Source: CALJGI01 sp047618115
GTDB taxonomy: Bacteria; Pseudomonadota; Gammaproteobacteria; Pseudomonadales; Halieaceae
Direction: 5' to 3'
Length of the DNA: 12,652 nt
Assembly: GCA_047618115.1 (NCBI GenBank)
Contig: JBLHKV010000095.1
Span: 1 to 12,652 of the forward strand
A program made the translations under genes and the position numbers. This document shows, piece after piece, positions 1 to 6,701 of the stretch (the stretch's first letter is position 1; each line of letters starts with the position of its first letter). The notes below the pieces were generated by a model. That model was not told the DNA's origin, did not search any database, and worked only from the letters and a program-made list of their open reading frames with translations.

Positions 1-456
1 TACCCTACGCTCCTCCACCCTCAACTCGCCATCATCTCCGTGGAACTCATCCGCGCCGTGCTGGTAATTCTCTGAAGCTTTGAAAACTGGCAACACATCG
101 TCCCAGCCCCAACCTCGATTGCCAAGTTCAGCCCAGTGGTCGTAATCGGCACGCTGACCACGCATGTATATCATGGCATTGATTGACGAACACCCACCGA
201 GTACCCGGCCACGAGCATAGCCGATAACTCTGCCGTTCAGCCCTGGATCTGGCTCAATTTCATAGCACCAATCTGTGCGAGGGTTTTTGATGGTGTAGAG
301 GTAACCTACCGGTATATTGATCCAGAAGTAATTATCATTGCCACCCGCTTCAAGTAGCAAAACATTGTTTGCGGGATCTTTGGACAAGCGATTTGCCAGG
401 ACACACCCTGCTGTGCCGGCGCCAATTATAATGTAGTCGAAATCATTTGAGTGCAT
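1..456 (-). CDS. GMC-family FAD-dependent oxidoreductase, N-terminal part (cut by window edge)
   Basis: Translating the minus strand from the ATG at 456 gives 152 residues with no stop before the window edge, so the C-terminal two thirds or more are missing. Residues 8-20 form the FAD dinucleotide fold with G12-x-G14-x-x-G17, followed by the strand LLLEAGG ending in the ribose-binding E36. Residues 81-100 match GMC signature 1 (ARGRVLGGCSSINAMIYMRG). This is the choline dehydrogenase/glucose-methanol-choline family, flavoenzymes that oxidise alcohols to aldehydes or ketones in the cytoplasm; the C-terminal catalytic His region is not visible. It lies 69 bases downstream of the phosphatase-like gene on the same strand and may belong to the same operon. 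No strong ribosome binding site precedes the ATG, but no better in-frame start exists. The family is certain, the substrate unknown; a BetA name would be over-calling. Confidence 0.93.
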   Translation of the reverse strand, partial: MHSNDFDYIIIGAGTAGCVLANRLSKDPANNVLLLEAGGNDNYFWINIPVGYLYTIKNPRTDWCYEIEPDPGLNGRVIGYARGRVLGGCSSINAMIYMRGQRADYDHWAELGNRGWGWDDVLPVFKASENYQHGADEFHGDDGELRVEERRV

Positions 457-525
457 AGGGCGGATAATACCATTTGAACTGTCCCAGTTGGTTAAATCAA
501 AACCAGAACATCTACAGTGCGGTGC

Positions 526-969
526 CTAGGAGTCCTCGGTGACAAACTCCGGCCATGGTGGGTGATCCTGCGGATTCCAAATCGAGGCAATACATTCATC
601 CATCTGCTGCTGAGACCAGCCCAGATGCTTACCAGCGTATCTACTGTAAAATGCCGACACGCGATAGTTTGCCGCACAGTGAATTAAAACTTTCTTGCCG
701 TTAAGCAGAGCCATCACGCGCTCAAATTCCAAAAAATCTACCGCGGAGGGCGCGTTGAAATCCACAGGGATATAGTAGTATCCGAGGCCTAACTCCTTTA
801 CCAGAGACGGTTCACTGGCAACGGCGTATTCGCTATCACTAGGCAGTAAATTGATAACTGCTACATAGCCTTCTTCGGCGAGGCAGCCGAGCTGAGTTTC
901 CGATATCACTCCGGAGGTACTGGTTTTCTCGTCTATAACTCGAAAGTTATACGCTTCGGAAACACTCAT
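526..969 (-). CDS. Small protein-tyrosine-phosphatase-like protein (DUF442-like fold) with a CX4R loop
   Basis: A 147-residue protein. The frame stays open upstream to a TTG at 1020 and an ATG at 981, but I chose the ATG at 969 because the family typically begins with a short stretch like MSVSEAYNFR and the upstream residues look like leader. Features include a TSG turn near residues 18-20 (comparable to the SGQ of DUF442 proteins), a VINLLP strand, and the loop VLIHCAANYRVSAF with Cys98 and Arg103. This resembles the phosphate-binding loop of cysteine phosphatases, but only four residues separate Cys and Arg instead of five. From memory, related gammaproteobacterial proteins share the HCxxNxRVSAF pattern, so it is not a sequencing slip. 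Whether it dephosphorylates anything is unknown. It sits 54 bases after the flavin reductase gene and 69 bases before the GMC gene, all on one strand. Confidence 0.8.
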   Translation of the reverse strand: MSVSEAYNFRVIDEKTSTSGVISETQLGCLAEEGYVAVINLLPSDSEYAVASEPSLVKELGLGYYYIPVDFNAPSAVDFLEFERVMALLNGKKVLIHCAANYRVSAFYSRYAGKHLGWSQQQMDECIASIWNPQDHPPWPEFVTEDS

Positions 970-1023
970 TAACTCTACCATACCTTTGAAAGACTGAAGA
1001 TTGTAGGCGACCCGTATCAAGGG

Positions 1024-2133
1024 TCAAACTAAAGCGAGTAGGTGTTCCTTTCTAAACGGGTGCAAATCATTAATTTTTTCGTTCTTGATCAGGTCTGCCC
1101 AATCAGAATTCGCCAACATGGCTCGCCCTACTGCAATTAAATCAAATTCGTTTGCAGTCATGCGCCTTTCCAACTCTTCGAGACTCGCCGGCTCCGCCTC
1201 GCGAAAGGTAGCCTCTCCAGGCAAAGGAATGAAATCGGCGTCGAGACCGACACTACCAACCGAAATTGCAGGCTTTCCTGTAACCTTGCGAGTCCAGCCG
1301 GCAAGGTTGAGATCGCTACCATCAAACTCTGGTTCCCAAAAGCGGCGCTGGGAACAATGAAATATGTCCACGCCAGCGTCAGACAAGGGCTGTAGAAATT
1401 GCTCGAGCTTGTTTGGTGTATCGACCAACTTTGTTGCATAGTCCTGCGGTTTCCACTGCGACCATCGTAGAATAACGGGAAAATCTGGCCCCACTGCCTC
1501 GCGCACTGCTTGGATGACTTCTACCGCGAAGCGCGCCCTGTTTTTCAGCGACCCACCGTAACCGTCGTTCCGTATATTGGTTCCAGCCCAGAAAAACTGA
1601 TCGATCAGATAACTATGTGCGCCGTGTAACTCGACAGCGTCAAAGCCCAACGCCTTTGCGTTAGCAGCACCCCGGGCAAAGGAACTGACCACATCGTCGA
1701 TGTCTGTCTGAGTCATCTCGTAGCGATTAACTTTCCCAGGAACGTTCATCCCGGAGGGTGTATAGCCCGGCACATCCCCTTCCGGAGCCGTGCCAGCTTT
1801 GCGCATGCCGCCGCAATGCCATAGCTGCGGTGCGATCTTCCCGCCCTCGGCGTGCACCGCGTCAACCACTTTTTGCCAGCCCTTCAGTCGTTCATCACCG
1901 TGAAAATAGGGAACATCTGGATAACCGTTTGCCGCTATGTGATCAATACACGTGCCCTCGGTGATGATCAAGCCAGTGCCGCCAGCGGCGCGCCGCCGGT
2001 AGTATTCGACACTGGTCTCGCCCGGTATATTATTCGGTGACAGATTGCGCGTCATCGGCGCCATGACTATACGATTTTTGAGCTGCAATTTACCGAGGCC
2101 GAAGGGTTGAAAAAGAATATTGTTATCGTTCAT
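1024..2133 (-). CDS. Old Yellow Enzyme family NAD(P)H:flavin oxidoreductase
   Basis: 369 residues from the ATG at 2133; the frame extends to a GTG at 2166, but the family start (MNDNNILFQPFGLGKLQLKN) fits the ATG. It is an FMN TIM-barrel enzyme of the OYE/2,4-dienoyl-CoA reductase-like group. Visible motifs are NRIVMAPMTR (FMN site), QLWHCGG, and HGAHSYL at residues 170-176, giving the His-x-x-His pair that holds the substrate carbonyl. Also present are NDGYGGSLKNR, the FMN-contacting Arg in VILRWSQ, and the C-terminal phosphate-binding AVGRAMLANSDW. Such enzymes reduce the C=C bond of enones using NAD(P)H. There is no Fe-S Cys cluster and no C-terminal pyridine nucleotide domain, so it is a single-domain OYE rather than a FadH/BaiCD-type enzyme. 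Its start overlaps the end of the upstream dioxygenase gene by 11 bases, implying translational coupling. The substrate is not predictable. Confidence 0.93.
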   Translation of the reverse strand: MNDNNILFQPFGLGKLQLKNRIVMAPMTRNLSPNNIPGETSVEYYRRRAAGGTGLIITEGTCIDHIAANGYPDVPYFHGDERLKGWQKVVDAVHAEGGKIAPQLWHCGGMRKAGTAPEGDVPGYTPSGMNVPGKVNRYEMTQTDIDDVVSSFARGAANAKALGFDAVELHGAHSYLIDQFFWAGTNIRNDGYGGSLKNRARFAVEVIQAVREAVGPDFPVILRWSQWKPQDYATKLVDTPNKLEQFLQPLSDAGVDIFHCSQRRFWEPEFDGSDLNLAGWTRKVTGKPAISVGSVGLDADFIPLPGEATFREAEPASLEELERRMTANEFDLIAVGRAMLANSDWADLIKNEKINDLHPFRKEHLLALV

Positions 2134-3025
2134 TGTGAGGTGCTTCCCTATCAGTCTTATAATCACGCCAATAATATTTCAGCCCTTGGTCTGTCCAGCT
2201 TGCATAAATTGATTCCCAGTCAAAGCCATCAATGCGCCAACCGTGGTGCGGCTCAAAATTAGTTGCGAACACCGATTCGCCGTAATCGCAAAACCGGGTA
2301 TCAATACTGATTCGCACACTATCTTCTGTGGTGTTGGGCTCCGCTTTGTGAACACAGCAGGAGTGAAAAATAATGACATCACCCTGGGCCACATCAGAAA
2401 CATGCCAGGTGGTTTCTGCATCAAATATTTCACACTGAACCCCACCAACTCCCGTGGCCTCAAATACGTCCCTGACGCCTTTTTTATGCGAGCCTGGCAA
2501 CATTTTCAATCGACCCATACCCTGCTTCACATCGTGTAGAGCAACCCAGAAACCGGCCATCGAAGGTCCCGCTTGATGGGAGTGAGCATCCTGGTGAGGA
2601 GGTGTTTCATAACCAATTTTCCTGGGGCTGGCAATTCTGCCCATTTTCATTGGGTATACAAAAATATCCTCAGCGCAGACGACACGCATTAACTCTAGAG
2701 CGTCATCATCGTGAAAAAAATTATGGAACTCATAAAGCGACTGCATTTTTGGATAAACGACATCCCATACAGGATCGGTCTCAAAAAAGGGTTCACCATG
2801 GAGAACTGGCTGCCCAGTCGCTTCACTATAGACAATATGCGGGTCGAGCTGATCGAGAAAACTGTGCAAAAGGTTCGCGCATTTAGCCACGGCAATCGCT
2901 CTTTGAAAATACAAATAGCCGTACTGATCAAACCGAGCCTTTAAAACCTTTCGATCTTCATCCACTTTGGAAATCACCAAAGGTGAATTCTGTTCAGCTC
3001 TCACAATGGTCGAACTGTCGAGCAT
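2123..3025 (-). CDS. Phytanoyl-CoA dioxygenase (PhyH) family Fe(II)/2-oxoglutarate oxygenase
   Basis: 300 residues starting at the ATG at 3025. The iron-binding triad is visible: H144-x-D146 in PPHQDAHSH and the distal H226 in VHKAEPN, followed by R238 in DSVRISID, which would bind the 2-oxoglutarate carboxylate. Length and the FW-LHDV, GRLKMLPGSH and GDVIIFH segments are typical of PhyH proteins. These cytoplasmic enzymes hydroxylate a substrate with Fe(II), O2 and 2-oxoglutarate; phytanoyl-CoA 2-hydroxylase is the founding member, but bacterial members act on many acids and small molecules. The ATG shares one base with the TGA of the preceding acyl-CoA dehydrogenase gene, so it is probably translated by coupling, which also explains the weak ribosome binding site. 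Operon context with two acyl-CoA dehydrogenases suggests an acyl-CoA or carboxylic acid substrate; that is inference. Confidence 0.93.
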   Translation of the reverse strand: MLDSSTIVRAEQNSPLVISKVDEDRKVLKARFDQYGYLYFQRAIAVAKCANLLHSFLDQLDPHIVYSEATGQPVLHGEPFFETDPVWDVVYPKMQSLYEFHNFFHDDDALELMRVVCAEDIFVYPMKMGRIASPRKIGYETPPHQDAHSHQAGPSMAGFWVALHDVKQGMGRLKMLPGSHKKGVRDVFEATGVGGVQCEIFDAETTWHVSDVAQGDVIIFHSCCVHKAEPNTTEDSVRISIDTRFCDYGESVFATNFEPHHGWRIDGFDWESIYASWTDQGLKYYWRDYKTDREAPHNER

Positions 3026-4158
3026 CAGCTTTGGTAGCTCGCAAATCTGTTTGTGTGGTGATCCGTGCTGCCGAAAAGGTATTGAATTGCTGTCAAACGC
3101 TTAAAGTAATGCCCAACGTCTAACTCATCTGTGACGGCGATACCGCCATGAATTTGTATAGATTCCTGACCTACCAGCCGCGCCGCTTTGCCTATTCGAC
3201 TCTTAGCTGCCGACAAGGCCCTGGGTGCATTGCCGTCCAGGCGATCCATTTCTATCGCCGCCATCAGCAGTATTGACCGGGACTGCTCCAATTCCATAAA
3301 CATTGCAGCCATCCGGTGTTGCAGCGCTTGAAAGGTCGACAATGTAGTCCCAAATTGCTTGCGCACCTTGCTGTACTCTACCGTACGTTGCAATGAAATT
3401 TGCATCGCTCCAACAGCCTCGGCGCAAACTGCCAGCGCGGCTCTATCGACGGCGTTTTCAATCGCGTCCAGAGCAGAACCGACCTCTCCCAATATGTCGC
3501 TTTCGGCGACCCGCACCTGATCAAACCAGATGTCGGCGGCACGGTGTCCATCGACCGTAGCGTAGGATTCTCGTCTCACTCCAGGTGTATTAGCATCCAC
3601 GCACACTAGGCTAATTCCGGAACGGCTCGTCGCATCCCCCGCTGTACGGACAGTGACTAGCAGCTTCTCCGCCGCATTACCATTTAACACAACAGCCTTA
3701 TGCCCGTTGATCACAATATGGCCGTCTGCAATGGTCCCTGTGCACTGAACGCTGGAAAGGTTGTAGCGACTTTGTGTCTCAGCATATGCGAGAGCCAATT
3801 GCAGATCTCCCGTAATCATGGGAGCGAGGATCATCTGCTTCTGTACATCACTGGCCAACGCCGCAACCACGCTACCTGCCAGCACGGTGTTGACGAGAAA
3901 AGGCTCTACTACCAGCCCCTTGCCTAATTCTTCCATCACTACGATCAAGTCGACGGCGCTACCACCAAAGCCTCCGTCCTCCTCCTTAAAGGGAACTGTC
4001 AGCCAACCCAACTCAGCAAATAGCTGCCAGTGTGCCTGTTTGTAACCATCCTCACTGGCGACAATTTCCTTGCGGCTGTCCCAGTCGTAGTCTTGGGCGA
4101 TAAATTTACCGACACTTTCTTGTAGCATTAACTGCTCTTCATTATAGGAAAAATCCAC
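3025..4158 (-). CDS. Acyl-CoA dehydrogenase, small (PimD-like) subunit, lacking the catalytic Glu
   Basis: 377 residues from a GTG at 4158 preceded by AAGGAG with a 6-base spacer. Full acyl-CoA dehydrogenase layout: N-terminal helical domain (MDFSYNEEQLML onward), central beta domain (LAYAETQSRYN near 123-133), and C-terminal helices with RKQFGTTLSTFQALQHRMA near 266-284 and QIHGGIAVTDELDVGHYFKRL near 335-355. The base position used by medium-chain enzymes (YEGT) reads YLFGST here, and the helix-G position used by isovaleryl-CoA-type enzymes reads VDRAAL (Asp238), so neither usual catalytic Glu is present. The C-terminal FGSTDHH resembles the small subunit of pimeloyl-CoA-dehydrogenase-type pairs. 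It lies 12 bases after the large-subunit gene, so the two products probably form one FAD-containing heteromer. The acyl-CoA substrate is unknown. Confidence 0.92.
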   Translation of the reverse strand: MDFSYNEEQLMLQESVGKFIAQDYDWDSRKEIVASEDGYKQAHWQLFAELGWLTVPFKEEDGGFGGSAVDLIVVMEELGKGLVVEPFLVNTVLAGSVVAALASDVQKQMILAPMITGDLQLALAYAETQSRYNLSSVQCTGTIADGHIVINGHKAVVLNGNAAEKLLVTVRTAGDATSRSGISLVCVDANTPGVRRESYATVDGHRAADIWFDQVRVAESDILGEVGSALDAIENAVDRAALAVCAEAVGAMQISLQRTVEYSKVRKQFGTTLSTFQALQHRMAAMFMELEQSRSILLMAAIEMDRLDGNAPRALSAAKSRIGKAARLVGQESIQIHGGIAVTDELDVGHYFKRLTAIQYLFGSTDHHTNRFASYQS

Positions 4159-4164
4159 CTTAAT

Positions 4165-4170
4165 CTCCTT
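4165..4170 (-). promoter_or_regulatory. Shine-Dalgarno site of the small acyl-CoA dehydrogenase gene
   Basis: The minus strand reads AAGGAG directly after the TAG stop of the large-subunit gene, 6 bases before the GTG at 4158. It fixes the GTG as the start, which agrees with the MDFSYNEEQ family N-terminus. Confidence 0.8.
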
Positions 4171-5370
4171 CTACAGGCCTAAAACAGCCCTGCATATAAT
4201 ATTAGTTTGTATCTCGTTACTGCCACCGTAAATCGTCGCTTTGCGATTATTGAAGTATGAGGGGGCACTATTGGCTGCGTCTCCCGGACCAATCATCACT
4301 CCGTCGTACTCATAGACAAACTGATCGCGAACAAAGGGCAAGCTATAGTAGCCAGCCAGTTCGATCTTAAGCTCGTCCAGCGTCTGCTGAATCTCGGTAC
4401 CTTTTATTTTCAAAATGGAGGATTCTGGACCGGGAGCTTTGCCAGTGCTTACTGCAGCAAGTGTGCGCAACTCTGTGTACTCTAGGGACAGTAATTCAAT
4501 CTCCAACTCAGCGACTTTTTGGCGCCATGCCGGACTCTCGCTTAAGGTACTGTCACCATCCTGAGTATCTTCGGCTTGTTTCTTAATTTGTTTGAGACGA
4601 ATCTTCGACCCCGCAACACCGGCGATATTGGTACGCTCGTGGGTAAGTAGGACCTTGGCGTATGTCCAGCCCTTCCCCTCCTCGCCAATTCTGTTGGTAG
4701 CAGGGACTCTTACGTTGTCAAAATGGACCTCATTCACTTCCGGTTCGCCGTCCAAAAGCACAATCGGAGAAACGGTAATACCCGGCGTTTTCATATCGAT
4801 AAGAATAAAGGAGATGGCCTCTTGATTTTTTACATCGGCAGCACCGGTGCGCACCAGGCAAAAAATCCAATCGGCGTATTGACCCAGAGTCGTCCAGGTC
4901 TTTGTACCATTAACGATATAGTCCTCACCCTCACGGACCGCCGTGGTACGCAAAGAGGCAAGATCGGAACCAGCGTTTGGCTCCGAGTATCCCTGACACC
5001 ACCACACTTTGCTCTCGAGAATGTCGGGCAAAAAACGCGCTTTTTGCTCATCGTTGCCAAAGGTATAGATAACCGGTGCCACCATCTTAGGACCGAAAGG
5101 AATAACGCGGATAGCACCTGCGGCGGCACATTCATTACTCCAGATGTATTTCTGTGTCGAAGTCCACCCTGTCCCGCCGTATTCAACGGGCCAGTTTTCT
5201 GCTAGCCAGCCCTGCTTGGCAAGAATTTTTTGCCAGCGAACAAAGTCTTCCTTTTCAACCTGCAAGCCCTCTTTGACTTTCTGGCGGATATCCTCGGGCA
5301 ACTCTGTACGCAGAAACTCTCTGACCTCGCTTTGAAAAGCCAGCTCTTCTTCTGAAAAATCAATATTCAC
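4171..5370 (-). CDS. Acyl-CoA dehydrogenase, large (PimC-like) subunit
   Basis: 399 residues from a GTG at 5370. An in-frame ATG at 5445 would add 25 residues, but AAGGAG lies 9 bases before the GTG, the family begins MNIDFSEEELAF-like, and a TATAAT box abuts the ATG, so the GTG is preferred. Motifs: WPVEYGGTGW near 60-69, WWCQGYSEPNAGSDLASL near 123-140 (FAD and acyl-CoA binding), VNGTKTWTTLGQYADW near 153-169, and IYGGSNEIQ near the C-terminus. The medium-chain catalytic site reads IYGGS, without Glu, but LLTHERTNIAG places Glu245 on helix G, the base position of isovaleryl-CoA dehydrogenase and of the active subunit of heteromeric steroid acyl-CoA dehydrogenases. The sequence closely resembles pimeloyl-CoA dehydrogenase large subunits. 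It introduces an alpha-beta double bond into an acyl-CoA, passing electrons to ETF. First gene of the operon. Confidence 0.93.
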   Translation of the reverse strand: MNIDFSEEELAFQSEVREFLRTELPEDIRQKVKEGLQVEKEDFVRWQKILAKQGWLAENWPVEYGGTGWTSTQKYIWSNECAAAGAIRVIPFGPKMVAPVIYTFGNDEQKARFLPDILESKVWWCQGYSEPNAGSDLASLRTTAVREGEDYIVNGTKTWTTLGQYADWIFCLVRTGAADVKNQEAISFILIDMKTPGITVSPIVLLDGEPEVNEVHFDNVRVPATNRIGEEGKGWTYAKVLLTHERTNIAGVAGSKIRLKQIKKQAEDTQDGDSTLSESPAWRQKVAELEIELLSLEYTELRTLAAVSTGKAPGPESSILKIKGTEIQQTLDELKIELAGYYSLPFVRDQFVYEYDGVMIGPGDAANSAPSYFNNRKATIYGGSNEIQTNIICRAVLGL

Positions 5371-5379
5371 TACACTCAA

Positions 5380-5385
5380 CTCCTT
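5380..5385 (-). promoter_or_regulatory. Shine-Dalgarno site deciding the GTG start of the large acyl-CoA dehydrogenase
   Basis: The minus strand reads AAGGAG, then 9 bases, then the GTG at 5370. The alternative ATG at 5445 has only a weak purine stretch upstream. The same hexamer precedes the small-subunit gene. Confidence 0.75.
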
Positions 5386-5445
5386 TGTTAAAGCAGAGAT
5401 ATCATCTAACCCCGACTCACGGCCACTTTGCTTGTGTCCGGCCAT

Positions 5446-5451
5446 ATTATA
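5446..5451 (-). promoter_or_regulatory. Possible -10 box (TATAAT) of the acyl-CoA dehydrogenase operon
   Basis: A perfect TATAAT on the minus strand, in the 175-base stretch between the tRNA and the large dehydrogenase gene. Transcription starting about 7 bases on would give a leader of roughly 70 bases before the GTG at 5370. The region 17 bases upstream is A-rich and has no recognisable TTGACA, so an activator may be needed or the match may be chance. Confidence 0.4.
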
Positions 5452-5545
5452 TCTCGGTGTTTTTTATGATTTTTAGTCTGCTCTATACGAGACCGACAAT
5501 CTTACGATAAATTTTCTGTGAAAGGGTGAGAATAATGCGAGGAAA

Positions 5546-5622
5546 TGGCGCGCCTGGAGAGATTCGAACTCCCGACCGCTCGGTTCGTAGCCGAGTACTC
5601 TATCCAGCTGAGCTACAGGCGC
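5546..5622 (-). tRNA. tRNA-Arg (anticodon ACG), CCA encoded
   Basis: The minus strand folds into a complete 77-base cloverleaf. The acceptor strand GCGCCTG pairs with CAGGCGC, followed by discriminator G and an encoded CCA. The D arm contains AGCTCAGCTGGATAGAG. The anticodon stem CTCGG/CCGAG encloses the loop CTACGAA, giving anticodon ACG (positions 5586-5588), which is read as ICG after deamination and decodes CGU, CGC and CGA. The T arm carries GTTCGAATC. It stands alone, with its own promoter just upstream. Its 3' end faces the acyl-CoA dehydrogenase operon; no clear terminator hairpin with a U-tract is visible between them, so some read-through is possible. Confidence 0.97.
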
Positions 5623-5633
5623 TTAGGGCGAGC

Positions 5634-5662
5634 ACTATAGGGAAAAGCCTGTGGCGAGTCAA
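5634..5662 (-). promoter_or_regulatory. Sigma70 promoter of tRNA-Arg
   Basis: On the minus strand, TTGACT (5657-5662), a 17-base spacer and TATAGT (5634-5639) make a near-consensus promoter. It is followed by the GC-rich discriminator GCTCGCCC and, 11 bases after the -10 box, the tRNA 5' end. A GC-rich discriminator is typical of stringently controlled stable-RNA promoters. Confidence 0.85.
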
Positions 5663-5744
5663 TATGGATTGGGCAGGATTTCTACTCAAATTGCGAGCCG
5701 CTGCCCTAAAGACCAACAACCCCATGATAATGTGTTCGCTAGTC

Positions 5745-5773
5745 TTGAATTCGAGAATTTTCGGGTTTATTTT
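5745..5773 (+). promoter_or_regulatory. Possible promoter of the crotonase gene
   Basis: Plus-strand TTGAAT (5745-5750), 17 bases, then TATTTT (5768-5773), about 90 bases before the crotonase ATG. The -10 match is moderate. The spacer contains the near-palindrome CGAGAATTTTCG, which could be an operator, but this is only suggestive. Confidence 0.35.
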
Positions 5774-5853
5774 TTCTACCGATGCTGTCATTCTGCCATC
5801 TCGGGTCTCTTTACGGATTACGGATAGACGACCGGAGCCCAAACAAACGCACC

Positions 5854-5858
5854 GGAGG
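5854..5858 (+). promoter_or_regulatory. Shine-Dalgarno site of the crotonase gene
   Basis: GGAGG lies 7 bases before the ATG at 5866. It rejects the upstream in-frame ATG at 5782, whose extra 28 residues do not resemble the family. Confidence 0.85.
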
Positions 5859-5865
5859 CAAAACC

Positions 5866-6630
5866 ATGAGCGATGTAGTTCTCACCAGCATTGAAGACGG
5901 CGTAATGACCATTACCCTGAACCGACCAGAAGCAAAGAATGCCGTAAACCGCGCGTTAGCAGAAGCGGTGGCCGCAGCTCTAGATGAAATGGATGCCAAT
6001 GATGAGGTTAGAGTCGGCATTTTAACCGGCGAAGGTGGCTCATTTTGCGCGGGTATGGACCTCAAAGCCTTTGTCAGTGGAGAAATTCCCAGTATTCCAG
6101 GTCGCGGTTTTGCAGGACTTACTGAAGCTTCGCCACGTAAACCCCTGATAGCCGCCGTTGAAGGATATGCCTTGGCCGGTGGTCTGGAATTGGCGATTTC
6201 CTGTGATCTCATTGTAGCGGCAGAAGACTCGAAGTTTGGTATACCTGAGGTGAAGCGAGGATTAGTAGCAGCGGCTGGTGGATTGATGAAGTTACCCCGA
6301 CAAATCCCCAAACGAATAGCGATGGAGCTGGCGCTGACGGGAAATTTCATAGCTGCAGGTCGAGCCTTGGACCTGGGGTTAGTCAATCGAATCACTGAGT
6401 CAGGAGGCGCGCTTGCTGGAGCCAAGAAGCTCGCGGCAGAAATTGCTGCCAATGGTCCTCTCGCGGTAACGATCAGCAAGCAAGTGGTGCTCCGGTCCGA
6501 GGACTGGTCAACTGAGGAGATGTTTGCCAAACAAATGGAGCTAACTCTGCCGGTATTTTCCAGTGAAGACGCCATGGAGGGTTCCATAGCGTTCGCCGAA
6601 AAACGTGCGCCTAACTGGAAGGGGAAATAG
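5866..6630 (+). CDS. Crotonase/enoyl-CoA hydratase family protein
   Basis: 254 residues, the usual length of a single-domain crotonase. The N-terminus TITLNRPEAKNAVNRAL, the oxyanion-hole segment FCAGMDLKAF (60-69) and AALAGG-like YALAGGLELAISCD (101-114) are canonical. Both acid/base glutamates expected of true enoyl-CoA hydratases are present, Glu108 in GGLELA and Glu128 in FGIPEVKRGL. It would hydrate a trans-2-enoyl-CoA to a 3-hydroxyacyl-CoA in the cytoplasm, the step after acyl-CoA dehydrogenase. Isomerase or other crotonase chemistry cannot be excluded, since the fold is versatile. The C-terminal EDAMEGSIAFAEKRAPNWKGK is typical. It is the only full gene on the plus strand, transcribed away from the tRNA and the acyl-CoA dehydrogenase operon, and converges on the DUF3604 gene. 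From memory, the sequence also looks much like actinobacterial EchA proteins. Confidence 0.94.
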   Translation: MSDVVLTSIEDGVMTITLNRPEAKNAVNRALAEAVAAALDEMDANDEVRVGILTGEGGSFCAGMDLKAFVSGEIPSIPGRGFAGLTEASPRKPLIAAVEGYALAGGLELAISCDLIVAAEDSKFGIPEVKRGLVAAAGGLMKLPRQIPKRIAMELALTGNFIAAGRALDLGLVNRITESGGALAGAKKLAAEIAANGPLAVTISKQVVLRSEDWSTEEMFAKQMELTLPVFSSEDAMEGSIAFAEKRAPNWKGK

Positions 6631-6656
6631 TTTCATCTAGCTCGCCACTCAGAACA

Positions 6657-6684
6657 GCGGTAAGACTCATCACGAGCTTACCGC
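6657..6684. terminator. Inverted repeat between convergent genes, possible terminator
   Basis: GCGGTAAG (6657-6664) pairs perfectly with CTTACCGC (6677-6684); inside, CTC (6666-6668) pairs with GAG (6674-6676), leaving one bulged A and the 5-base loop ATCAC. It sits in the 71-base gap between the crotonase stop and the DUF3604 stop. Neither strand has a U-tract directly after it. A competing short stem, ACCGC (6680-6684) with GCGGT (6696-6700), is followed by TTTT on the plus strand and may be the actual terminator of the crotonase transcript. Confidence 0.45.
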
Positions 6685-6701
6685 GAATTGGAATGGCGGT
6701 T

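Noticed and set aside
969..1020. Longer start (TTG 1020 or ATG 981) for the phosphatase-like gene
   Set aside because: The extra residues are not family-like, the TTG has no ribosome binding site, and the AAAGG before ATG 981 is too close to serve it.
4723..5205. 160-residue plus-strand open frame inside the large acyl-CoA dehydrogenase gene
   Set aside because: It is a shadow of a conserved gene on the other strand, without family motifs or a ribosome binding site.
5452..5545. Possible terminator for tRNA-Arg (imperfect GTCTC...GAG stem near 5480-5500)
   Set aside because: The stem is short and bulged and is followed by A-rich rather than T-rich sequence on the minus strand.
5811..6587. 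258-residue open frame on the minus strand opposite the crotonase gene
   Set aside because: It is antisense to a clear crotonase with all motifs, has serine/alanine-rich low-complexity composition, and has no recognisable domain.
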